Assembly: GCA_020633435.1 (NCBI GenBank) | Contig: JACKDP010000006.1 | Span: 124,001 to 188,000 of the forward strand | Length of the DNA stretch: 64,000 nt | Direction: 5' to 3' | Origin: Myxococcales bacterium | GTDB lineage: Bacteria; Myxococcota_A; Bradymonadia; UBA7976; UBA1532 | In this document: in pieces, positions 10,021 through 16,959 of the stretch | How the letters are laid out: every line of letters starts with the position of its first letter | How positions within the stretch are numbered: the stretch's first letter is position 1 | Program-made: the position numbers and the translations under genes | Notes under the pieces: model-generated | Seen by the model: only the letters and a program-made list of their open reading frames with translations | Told to the model about the DNA's origin: nothing | Database searches by the model: none

Positions 10021-11163
10021 ATGCGCGAAGTCGTCATCGTTGAAGGCGCTCGTACTCCCTTCGGCCGCGCGCTCAAGGGCAACCTGCGGCAGACCCGCCC
10101 CGAGGATCTCGGCGCCCTCGCGCTCAAGGAGGCCCTCAAGCGGGCCGGCCTCGACGCCGACGCCGTGGAGGACGTGGCCCTGGGCTGCGCCATGCCCGAG
10201 GGGCAGCAGGGGCTGAACGTGGCGCGCGTCGTCGGCTTCCTCGCCGGCCTGCCCAACCACGTCCCGGCCTACACGGTGAACCGGTTCTGCGCCTCCGGGC
10301 TGCAGACCATCGCCGGCGTCGCGGCCCGCATCGTCACGGGCGAGCTGGACGCGGCCATCGCCGGCGGCGTCGAGAGCATGACCGCCGTGCCGATGGGGGG
10401 CTTCCACCCCCAGCTCCACCCGACCCTCGGCGTCGAGTTCCCGGCGGCCTACATCGGCATGGGCACCACCGCAGAGAACGTGGCGGCCCGGTTCGACGTG
10501 ACCCGCCAGGCCCAGGACGCCTTCGCCCTGAAGAGCCACCAGAAGGCCACCATCGCCCGGGAGAAGGGCCTGCTGGCCCAGGAGATCATCCCGGTCGACA
10601 CCCAGGTGGACGGCCGGAGCGTGCGCGTCGAGCACGACGAGCTCATCCGCCCCGACACCACCCTGGAGGGCCTCGCCAGCCTGCGCCCGGCCTTCAAGCC
10701 GGTGGGCGGCACGGTCACGGCCGGCAACGCCTCGCCCCTCACGGACGGGGCCGCGGCCGTCGTCCTGATGAGCCGCGCCGCCGCCGGGAAGCGCGAGATC
10801 CTGGGCACTTTCAAGCGGTTCGCCACCGTCGGCGTCGACCCCGACATCATGGGCATCGGCCCGGTGCCGGCCATCCGCAAGCTGCTCGACAAGGCGGGGC
10901 TGAGCGTCGCCGACATCGATCTCTTCGAGATCAACGAGGCCTTCGCGGCCCAGTCGGTCTACTGCCAGCGCGAGCTCGGCATCCCCGACGAGAAGCTGAA
11001 CGTGAACGGCGGCGCCATCGCCCTCGGCCACCCCCTCGGCGTCTCGGGCACCCGCCTGGCCCTCACGGCCCTCTACGAGCTGCGCCGCCGCGGCGGCGGC
11101 CGGGCCGTCGTCAGCATGTGCATCGGCGGCGGCATGGGCGCGGCGGCCCTGATCGAGGTCTGA
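10021..11163 (+). CDS. fadA: acetyl-CoA acyltransferase (beta-oxidation thiolase)
   Basis: 380 residues, ATG 2 bp after the fadN stop, so translation is probably coupled. All thiolase signatures are intact: nucleophile Cys in NRFCASGLQTI, NGGAIALGHPLGVSGTR with the catalytic His, and the C-terminal VVSMCIGGGMGAA with the second Cys. It cleaves 3-ketoacyl-CoA to acetyl-CoA and a shortened acyl-CoA, completing the spiral begun by FadN. As in Bacillus fadN-fadA it follows fadN directly; the acyl-CoA dehydrogenase partner is not adjacent. Presumably controlled by the operator at 7571-7596. Confidence 0.95.
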   Translation: MREVVIVEGARTPFGRALKGNLRQTRPEDLGALALKEALKRAGLDADAVEDVALGCAMPEGQQGLNVARVVGFLAGLPNHVPAYTVNRFCASGLQTIAGVAARIVTGELDAAIAGGVESMTAVPMGGFHPQLHPTLGVEFPAAYIGMGTTAENVAARFDVTRQAQDAFALKSHQKATIAREKGLLAQEIIPVDTQVDGRSVRVEHDELIRPDTTLEGLASLRPAFKPVGGTVTAGNASPLTDGAAAVVLMSRAAAGKREILGTFKRFATVGVDPDIMGIGPVPAIRKLLDKAGLSVADIDLFEINEAFAAQSVYCQRELGIPDEKLNVNGGAIALGHPLGVSGTRLALTALYELRRRGGGRAVVSMCIGGGMGAAALIEV

Positions 11164-11174
11164 TCGACCCGCCC

Positions 11175-11196
11175 GGGCGCGCCACGCTGCGCGCCC
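11175..11196. terminator. candidate bidirectional stem-loop between convergent genes
   Basis: Stem GGGCGCG (11175-11181) pairs with CGCGCCC (11190-11196) across an 8-nt loop, in the 69-bp gap between the convergent fadA and beta-helix genes. There is no T-run on either side, so intrinsic termination is only possible, not shown. Confidence 0.35.
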
Positions 11197-11232
11197 CACC
11201 TCCCTGAAAACACTGCAGTTTCCGCTCGGCGG

Positions 11233-12561
11233 TCAGCCCCGGCTGCGCTGCCGGCGGGCCCAGCCGAGGCCCAGGATGCCCACGACCAGGGCGCCGGCGA
11301 CGAAGACCAGCCACGGCGGCAGGCCGGGCCGGGGGACCTCGCCGGCGGTCGCGGGCGGGGTGTCGCCGATGGCCGCGGTGGTCGGGGCGGCCGGGACGTC
11401 GGCGGGGATGGGGGCGGCCGGGCAGGGGGTGTCGCAGCCGGGGCCGGCCCCCTGGACGGTGCCGCAGGCGTTCTGGGCGCCGGGGAGGGCGGCGCCGGCG
11501 ACGACGTCCACCCGGTTGCCGCAGACGGTGTTGCCGATGAGCGGGGTGGCCGGGCAGGTCGGCGCGAACCGGGCGTCGGCGGCGGCCCGGCACTGGGCGG
11601 CGAAGGCGGCCACGTCGGCGGCGCTGGCGAGCGAGTGGTCGACGGCCAGCCGGTCGCCCTCGCGGCGCTTCGCCACCTCGCCGCTGGCCAGGCAGGCGTA
11701 GTTGGGCACGCAGCCGGGGATGCCGATGGCGTCGGTGATCTCGGGGGCGCAGCGGCGGATCACGGCGTCGAAGGCGGCGGTGGCGTCCTTGCTCTCGGGG
11801 CCGGTCTTGCGCAGGAGCACGTCCTGGCCCTGGGCGAGGACGTCGGGCAGGAAGCCCTCGTGGACCTGGCAGCCGCCGCAGCCCGAGCTGAAGAAGAGCG
11901 TGGTGCCGGGGGATACGCCCTCGAGGCCCGGGGCGCAGACGCACGGGTCGGTGGGCGCGGCGAGGCCGGCGCCGAGCAGGAGGCCCAGGCCGTTGCCCGT
12001 CAGCGTGCTGTCCATGATCAGCGGCTGGCCCTCGCAGGCCGCGACGCCGACGGTGGCGCCGCGCACCGTGACGCGCCGGAGCACGGCGCCGGGGCTGCGG
12101 TCGCCGGTGCCCGGGCACGTCCCGCCGGTAGGCCGGCCGAGGGCGATGCCGACGGCCTTCGCCTGGATGGTCGAGCGGACGACGCGGAGCGCCGGCGCCC
12201 CGTCAGCGAGCAGCCCGACGTCGGCCCCCTGCAGGTCGGCGGCCAGGAGGGTGGTGCGGGCCGCTGCGACCTCCAGGCGGCCGCCCCGCAGGATGGGCCG
12301 CCGGAGCAGGACGTCCGGCGCCTCCACGCGCAGCCCCACGCTGCCGCCGGTGATGCTGTGCCCCTGGCTGTTGAACGTGGCGCCCGCGCCGCGCACGACG
12401 ACGCAGGCCGCCCCGGTGGCGGTCAGGTCGGCCGTCAGCTCCACCTCGGCGCCCGGCGTGGCCAGGGCGGTGGTGCAGGCCTCGCAGCCATCGCAGGGGG
12501 TGCGGGGGCCGGCGGCGGCGAGGCCGGGCAGGAGCAGCAGGAGCAGGGGCAGCGGGCGCAT
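11233..12561 (-). CDS. secreted right-handed beta-helix protein with C-terminal membrane anchor
   Basis: 442 residues. ATG 12561 has GGAGG 4 bp upstream and starts the signal peptide MRPLPLLLLLLPGLAAAG; an earlier in-frame ATG is not needed. Repeats such as ATFNSQGHSITGGSVGLRV, VRRSTIQAKAVGIALG and RRVTVRGATVGVAACEG show the parallel beta-helix pattern of polysaccharide-binding or lyase-like surface proteins. Many Cys (CDGCEACT, CVCAPG, CGGCQVHEG) suggest disulfides. The C-terminus is Pro/Ala-rich, then one span (LPPWLVFVAGALVVGIL) and a basic tail ARRQRSRG, resembling a sorting or anchoring signal. Substrate unknown. Confidence 0.75.
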   Translation of the reverse strand: MRPLPLLLLLLPGLAAAGPRTPCDGCEACTTALATPGAEVELTADLTATGAACVVVRGAGATFNSQGHSITGGSVGLRVEAPDVLLRRPILRGGRLEVAAARTTLLAADLQGADVGLLADGAPALRVVRSTIQAKAVGIALGRPTGGTCPGTGDRSPGAVLRRVTVRGATVGVAACEGQPLIMDSTLTGNGLGLLLGAGLAAPTDPCVCAPGLEGVSPGTTLFFSSGCGGCQVHEGFLPDVLAQGQDVLLRKTGPESKDATAAFDAVIRRCAPEITDAIGIPGCVPNYACLASGEVAKRREGDRLAVDHSLASAADVAAFAAQCRAAADARFAPTCPATPLIGNTVCGNRVDVVAGAALPGAQNACGTVQGAGPGCDTPCPAAPIPADVPAAPTTAAIGDTPPATAGEVPRPGLPPWLVFVAGALVVGILGLGWARRQRSRG

Positions 12562-12631
12562 CGAGCCTCCGACGTGAAGCGGTCCCGGCCACCTCACCCG
12601 CGCCGGGCGCTGGCGTCAAGCCACCGCCACC

Positions 12632-13165
12632 TCAGAACCGGTAGCCGACGCCATAGAGCACGCTGAGCTCGTTGACGCGCATGAGGAAGCGGACGCCCAG
12701 GTAGACGCCCACGCCGGCCTTGGCGTCCTGGGAGGCGTGCAGGCGACCGACGAACATGGGCACCGCGTCCGGGTCGTCGTCGAGCTGCATCCCGACGAGG
12801 GCGCCGCCCTGCAGCTCGAGCACGCTCTCGTCGGCGATGTTGAACTGGAAGGGCGCCGCCATGAAGCCCGCGAAGACCCGGGAGGGGACGACCCGCTCGC
12901 GCTTCTCGCCGCGGACGAAGCGCACGGCGGTGCCCGTGGGCAGGTCGTAGGCCAGCGCGACGCGGAACTCGGGGGCGACGAAGTACTCGGCCAGGAAGAA
13001 GGCCGAGGGGTGGGGCACGACCTCCGCGTCGTCGCCGTACTGGCCGATGTCGGCGATGGGCGTGGACAGGGCGGAGCCGGCGCTGACCTCGAAGAGGTGG
13101 GGCCGCTCGCCCCCGTGCGCGGCGACCGCGGCGAAGACGACGGAGCACAACAGCATGAAACGCAT
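12632..13165 (-). CDS. outer-membrane beta-barrel-like protein
   Basis: 177 residues with a clear signal peptide (MRFMLLCSVVFAAVAAHG). The mature part has repeated amphipathic strands (VPHPSAFFLAEYFVAPEFRVALAYDL, in pieces; VGVYLGVRFLM; LSVLYGVGYRF) and ends in Phe, the outer-membrane barrel C-terminal residue. AGGA precedes ATG 13165. It lies 15 bp downstream of the metal-efflux permease stop on the same strand and may be co-expressed with it, which would make a role in envelope metal handling possible; this is inference from position only. Confidence 0.65.
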   Translation of the reverse strand: MRFMLLCSVVFAAVAAHGGERPHLFEVSAGSALSTPIADIGQYGDDAEVVPHPSAFFLAEYFVAPEFRVALAYDLPTGTAVRFVRGEKRERVVPSRVFAGFMAAPFQFNIADESVLELQGGALVGMQLDDDPDAVPMFVGRLHASQDAKAGVGVYLGVRFLMRVNELSVLYGVGYRF

Positions 13166-13180
13166 GGGGAATCCTGGCGA

Positions 13181-14371
13181 CTAACGGGGCGGGAGGATGG
13201 GGCGGAAGCCGGCGTCGGTGATGGCCTGGGCGATGGCGTCGAGGCCCGCCTGGCCGCGGACGAGGGCCCGGCCGGCGTCCTTGGAGACCTCGGCCGCGTC
13301 GACGCCGTCGAGGCGGTTGAGAGCGCCCTCCAGCCGCCGGGCGCAGGCGCCGCAGGTCATGCCCTCGACCTGGATCTCCACGACGGCGGGGCCCGCCGGC
13401 GCGCGGCGCAGCAGCCGGCGCAGGTCATCGGCGGCGAAGAAGGCGATCAGCCCGAGGAGGCCCGCGGCGGCCGCCGTCTGCCACCAGGCGCCGTGGTCCA
13501 TGGCGTGGGCGGCGCTCGTGGTGGCGTCGGCCAGCACGAAGTCGAAGGCCCAGGCCAGGCCGACGCTGCCCACGATGAGCGTGCCCAGGTAGATGCCGAG
13601 GATGCGGCCGCCAAAGGCGCGCAGGATGGCCCCCATGGTGGCGACGTTGCTGGCCGGGCCCGCCATGAGGAAGACGAGCGCCGCGCCGACGGGCATGCCG
13701 GCGGCCACCAGGCCGGCCGCGATGGGCACCGACGCGGTGGCGCAGACGTAGAGCGGCAGCGACACGAGCAGGACGAGGAGCGGCGCGAAGGGGCCCGTCA
13801 GGCCGATGCCCTCCAGGGCGCTGGGCGGCACCAGGGTCGTCAGCGCGGCCGAGGCCAGGACGCCGACGACGAGCCAGCGCCAGATGGTGCGGATCATGTC
13901 GAGGCCGTGGGCCACCGCCGCCCGCAGGCCGTGGCCGCCCCCGGCCTCCTCGGCGTTGACGGGCTCGGCCAGAGGGACGGGCGGCCCGCCGAAGCGCTCC
14001 ACCAGCCCGCCGGCGAGCAGGCCCGTGACGGCGGCCGCGCCCACCTTGAACAGGGCGAAGGGCCAGCCCAGGAAGGCGGCGCTGACGAGGATGGAGTCCA
14101 CCCCGGTCTGGGGCGTGGCCACCAGGAAGCCGATGGCCGCGCCGTCGCTGGCCCCGTCCTTCTTCAGGCCCAGACCCGCGGGGATGACGCCGCACGAGCA
14201 GAGGGGCAGCGGCACGCCGAAGGCGATGGCCTTGGCGACGCCGGCGCGGCCCTGCAGGTGGCGCTGGAGGAAGCCCGCCGGCACGAGGACGTGCAGCGCC
14301 CCGGCGACGGCCGCGCCGACGAAGAGCCACGGGGCGAGCTCGAGCAGGAGGTGCCAGATCGCGGTCCACAT
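13181..14371 (-). CDS. Cu/Zn efflux permease with fused C-terminal HMA domain (SO_0444 type)
   Basis: 396 residues from ATG 14371. About ten membrane spans in two halves, with the family motifs VPLPLCSCGVIPAGLGLKKDG, FLVATPQTGVDSI, SLPLYVCATASVPIAAGL and LMAGPASNVATMG: the DUF318/UPF0718 permease group with CSCG and CATASVP. A cytoplasmic heavy-metal-associated domain is fused at the end (about 330-395) with the copper-binding motif GMTCGACARRLE. Fusions of this kind are annotated as SO_0444-family Cu/Zn efflux transporters. A CsoR-type palindrome sits 13 bp upstream of the start, supporting metal-induced expression. An upstream start at 14407 would place the operator inside the gene, so it was rejected. 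Confidence 0.88.
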   Translation of the reverse strand: MWTAIWHLLLELAPWLFVGAAVAGALHVLVPAGFLQRHLQGRAGVAKAIAFGVPLPLCSCGVIPAGLGLKKDGASDGAAIGFLVATPQTGVDSILVSAAFLGWPFALFKVGAAAVTGLLAGGLVERFGGPPVPLAEPVNAEEAGGGHGLRAAVAHGLDMIRTIWRWLVVGVLASAALTTLVPPSALEGIGLTGPFAPLLVLLVSLPLYVCATASVPIAAGLVAAGMPVGAALVFLMAGPASNVATMGAILRAFGGRILGIYLGTLIVGSVGLAWAFDFVLADATTSAAHAMDHGAWWQTAAAAGLLGLIAFFAADDLRRLLRRAPAGPAVVEIQVEGMTCGACARRLEGALNRLDGVDAAEVSKDAGRALVRGQAGLDAIAQAITDAGFRPILPPR

Positions 14372-14383
14372 GAGGCGCAGCCT

Positions 14384-14400
14384 ATACCCCCAGGGGGTAT
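14384..14400. promoter_or_regulatory. CsoR-family-type operator
   Basis: Perfect 17-bp palindrome ATACCCCC A GGGGGTAT centred on 14392, just upstream of the metal-efflux permease start. G-tract palindromes of the form TACCCC...GGGGTA are the known sites of CsoR/RcnR/CstR-type repressors, which release DNA on binding Cu(I) or related ligands. No csoR gene is present in the window. Confidence 0.75.
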
Positions 14401-14419
14401 CTTGCAAGGGGCGTGAGCG

Positions 14420-15796
14420 TCACCGCCCGCAGCAGAACACCTGGAACTTCACGGGCTGCTGGAAGGGGCCGTTCCACGAGCGCCCCTGGTCGGGCGAGCC
14501 GCGGTAGTCGACGGCCTGCCCCTGGGGCGCGAACGGGCTCTGCGCGCCCGCGACCGTCTCCCAGACGATCCAGTACGTGACGCCGGCCTCGACCTCGGCG
14601 GGGGGATCGAGGTCGGCCCCCTGCCAGCCGTTCGGCGCGGCCAGGTTGAAGGCGCCGCGGGCCAGCAGGCGGTCGGGCGTGTCGCCGGCGCTGCTGGTGT
14701 AGAGCCCGAGGGCGGTGGCGCCGGGGCGCTCGCCCGAGAAGAGCGTGAGCCGGCGGACGGTGGCCGCCTCGGGGGCCTGCCAGCGCCACGCGATCCACGG
14801 CCCGCCGGTGGAGCTGCCGTCGAGGAAGTCGGGGCCCTGGTTGCGGCCATCGCAGGGATCCTCGCCCTCGCACGCGCCGCGCTCGCCGTCGTCGCCCGCG
14901 GCGAGGCAGTCCGGGTCGGCGGGGAAGTCCACGAGGCCGTCGTCATCGTTGTCGAGGCCGTCGGCGCAGGTGGGCAGCGGGACGGGATCGCCTTCGCTCT
15001 CGTCCTCGGGGGCCGCACAGCCCGGGTCGTCCAGGTCCACGCGGCCGTCGCCGTCGTTGTCGCGGCCGTCGCTACACGCGGGGGGCGGCGGCGGGCCGGC
15101 CGTCAGCCGGAAGGGGCCGCCGCCGGCGCGGGAGCCGGTGTCGACGACCAGGTACCAGGTGCCGGGGCCGGGGGGTCGGAACGTCAGGCGCGTGCCGGGG
15201 GCGGCGTCGTTGCCGCGGACGCAGGCCACGTCGGCGGCGTCGTCGCAGGCGGCGCGCAGGTAGAGCACCGTCGCGGCCTGCGTCTCGGGGTGGTCGGTGG
15301 CGAAGACGACCTCGTCCTCGCCCGGCAACACCTCGTAACGAAACAGGATCTCGCCGCCAGCCGCGCCGCCACAGGTGCCGAGCGTCCGGGCCGGCGCCCT
15401 CGCGGTGTCGCCATCGTAGAAGCCCTGCTCGGCCATGGCCTGCCGCAGATCGATGGCCTCGGCGCAGGGATCGCCGGCGTCCGGCGGCGCGGGCTGGGCG
15501 TCGCGGGCCGCGTCGGCTTCGGCGTCGGCGGCGGCGTCCACGAGGGCGGCGTCCGTGGGGCGCGCGTCGGCCACGCGGGCGTCGGTCGCCGCGGCGTCAT
15601 CCACGGCGGCGTCGGCGGGCCGGCCGGCGTCGGGCGGGATCACCGCGTCGAGGCCTACGTCGCCCGCGTCGGCGGCCCCGACGTCGCGGGGGACGCGCGC
15701 GTCGCGCACGGTGGGGGAGGTGGCGTCCACGACCCCCGCGCCCTGATCGTCACAGCCCGCCAGCGCCAGCACCCACAGCCAGGTTCGAAGCTTCAT
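14420..15796 (-). CDS. lipoprotein with calcium-type DGxDNDGDG repeats
   Basis: 458 residues from ATG 15796, behind a GGAGAGGGAGGG site. The lipobox ends at Cys15 (WLWVLALAGC). A long Asp/Ala-rich linker (about 20-105) follows, typical of surface lipoproteins in myxobacteria. The central domain (about 110-235) looks like a secreted beta-sandwich (GTWYLVVDTGSRAGGGPFRL). Two Cys-bounded motifs follow, CSDGRDNDGDGRVDLDDPGC and CADGLDNDDDGLVDF, thrombospondin-3-like calcium loops. A C-terminal beta-rich domain (about 310-458) ends in CCGR. Likely an outer-membrane-anchored surface protein; ligand unknown. Confidence 0.8.
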   Translation of the reverse strand: MKLRTWLWVLALAGCDDQGAGVVDATSPTVRDARVPRDVGAADAGDVGLDAVIPPDAGRPADAAVDDAAATDARVADARPTDAALVDAAADAEADAARDAQPAPPDAGDPCAEAIDLRQAMAEQGFYDGDTARAPARTLGTCGGAAGGEILFRYEVLPGEDEVVFATDHPETQAATVLYLRAACDDAADVACVRGNDAAPGTRLTFRPPGPGTWYLVVDTGSRAGGGPFRLTAGPPPPPACSDGRDNDGDGRVDLDDPGCAAPEDESEGDPVPLPTCADGLDNDDDGLVDFPADPDCLAAGDDGERGACEGEDPCDGRNQGPDFLDGSSTGGPWIAWRWQAPEAATVRRLTLFSGERPGATALGLYTSSAGDTPDRLLARGAFNLAAPNGWQGADLDPPAEVEAGVTYWIVWETVAGAQSPFAPQGQAVDYRGSPDQGRSWNGPFQQPVKFQVFCCGR

Positions 15797-15857
15797 GCGC
15801 CCTCCCTCTCCGCCGCATCTTGCGCTGGCGCCCGCGGCGGCGCACGCGGTTCGCGCG

Positions 15858-16898
15858 TCAGGGGCCCTGGAACGTGAGGCGCAGCATCGCCGCGAGGGTG
15901 CGGCCGGCGTCGGGCATGGCGGATCGGTAGCGGTGGACGGGGCCCAGGCGGTCGCCCTCGACCGGGGCCTCGATGCCCCAGAGGGCGTCCGTCGTGCCGA
16001 AGAAGCCGTAGCGGACGTCTTCGAGCCGGACGCGCTCGTGGCCGTCGGCGTCCCGCCCCCGCGACGGGGCGACGGCGTCGTTGGCGAACCAGCGGAAGAG
16101 GGCGGCTTCGGGGGTGGCCTCCAGGGCGAGGACGGCGCCATCGGCCGGCACCTCGCGCCGCACGAACGGGATGGGGCCTGGCACCAGCAGGCTCAGGGGC
16201 CCCACCTCCACGGCCCCCGTCCGCCACACCACCACCCGGCGGAGCCACGGCTGGAAGAGGGTGGGGTACGCCTCCACCCGGGCGACGTCCGGGGCGTCCA
16301 CCTGGGCGCGGGCCAGGGCCTCGGCGCGGTGGTTCAGCCAGGTGCCATAGCCAAGGTAGGCGGTCGTCACCGCGAGGGCGACGGCCGCCGCCCGCGCCGC
16401 GCGCCGGGGGGTGGCCCGCCAGCGCCGGCCCAGCAGCAGCGCCACCGCCAGCGGCACCGTGTAGAGCGGGTCGATGATGGCCACGCCGTCCAGCGCGAAG
16501 CGCGTCGCCGCGAACGGGCTCAAAAGCTGGGTGCCGTAGGTCGTGAACACATCCAGCAGCGGGTGCGTGAGCAGCGCCAGCACCCAGAGCCCCACCCACG
16601 CCCGCAGCGCCGTCGGGCCGCCGGGCCCGTCGGGGTCGCCCCCGGTGCGTTGGCGGTACCAGCGCCAGAGGCCGTACGCGATCAGCGGGCCCACCACCGG
16701 GCCGAACCACACGGCGTGGGTCGGGCCGCGGTGCCAGACGAGGTCGCCCCACTCGCCCACGAAGACCCGCGAAAACACATCAAGATCGGGGACGGTGCCG
16801 CCGACGGCCCCCCACCAGGCGGCGCGGCGGCCGAGCCGTGGGCCGAAGCCGGCCTGGCCGACGGCGGCGCCGAGGACGGCCTGCGTGATCGTGTCCAT
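15858..16898 (-). CDS. YdjM/DUF457-type membrane-bound metal-dependent hydrolase
   Basis: 346 residues. It begins MDTITQAVLGAAVGQAGFG and has the family motifs for metal binding: PDLDVFSR, HRGPTHAVWF and THPLLDVFTTYGTQLLSPF, separated by membrane spans (five or so in the first 190 residues). The C-terminal 150 residues are a soluble domain. Members are predicted inner-membrane metal-dependent hydrolases (YdjM of E. coli is LexA-regulated), with substrate unproven. Divergent from the lipoprotein operon, with 61 bp between the starts. Confidence 0.85.
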   Translation of the reverse strand: MDTITQAVLGAAVGQAGFGPRLGRRAAWWGAVGGTVPDLDVFSRVFVGEWGDLVWHRGPTHAVWFGPVVGPLIAYGLWRWYRQRTGGDPDGPGGPTALRAWVGLWVLALLTHPLLDVFTTYGTQLLSPFAATRFALDGVAIIDPLYTVPLAVALLLGRRWRATPRRAARAAAVALAVTTAYLGYGTWLNHRAEALARAQVDAPDVARVEAYPTLFQPWLRRVVVWRTGAVEVGPLSLLVPGPIPFVRREVPADGAVLALEATPEAALFRWFANDAVAPSRGRDADGHERVRLEDVRYGFFGTTDALWGIEAPVEGDRLGPVHRYRSAMPDAGRTLAAMLRLTFQGP

Positions 16899-16959
16899 GG
16901 CCTCTCCGGTCCGTGGGGTCTATGCTGGCGGGGTGCGCCACCACCACCAGGGTTGCAAG

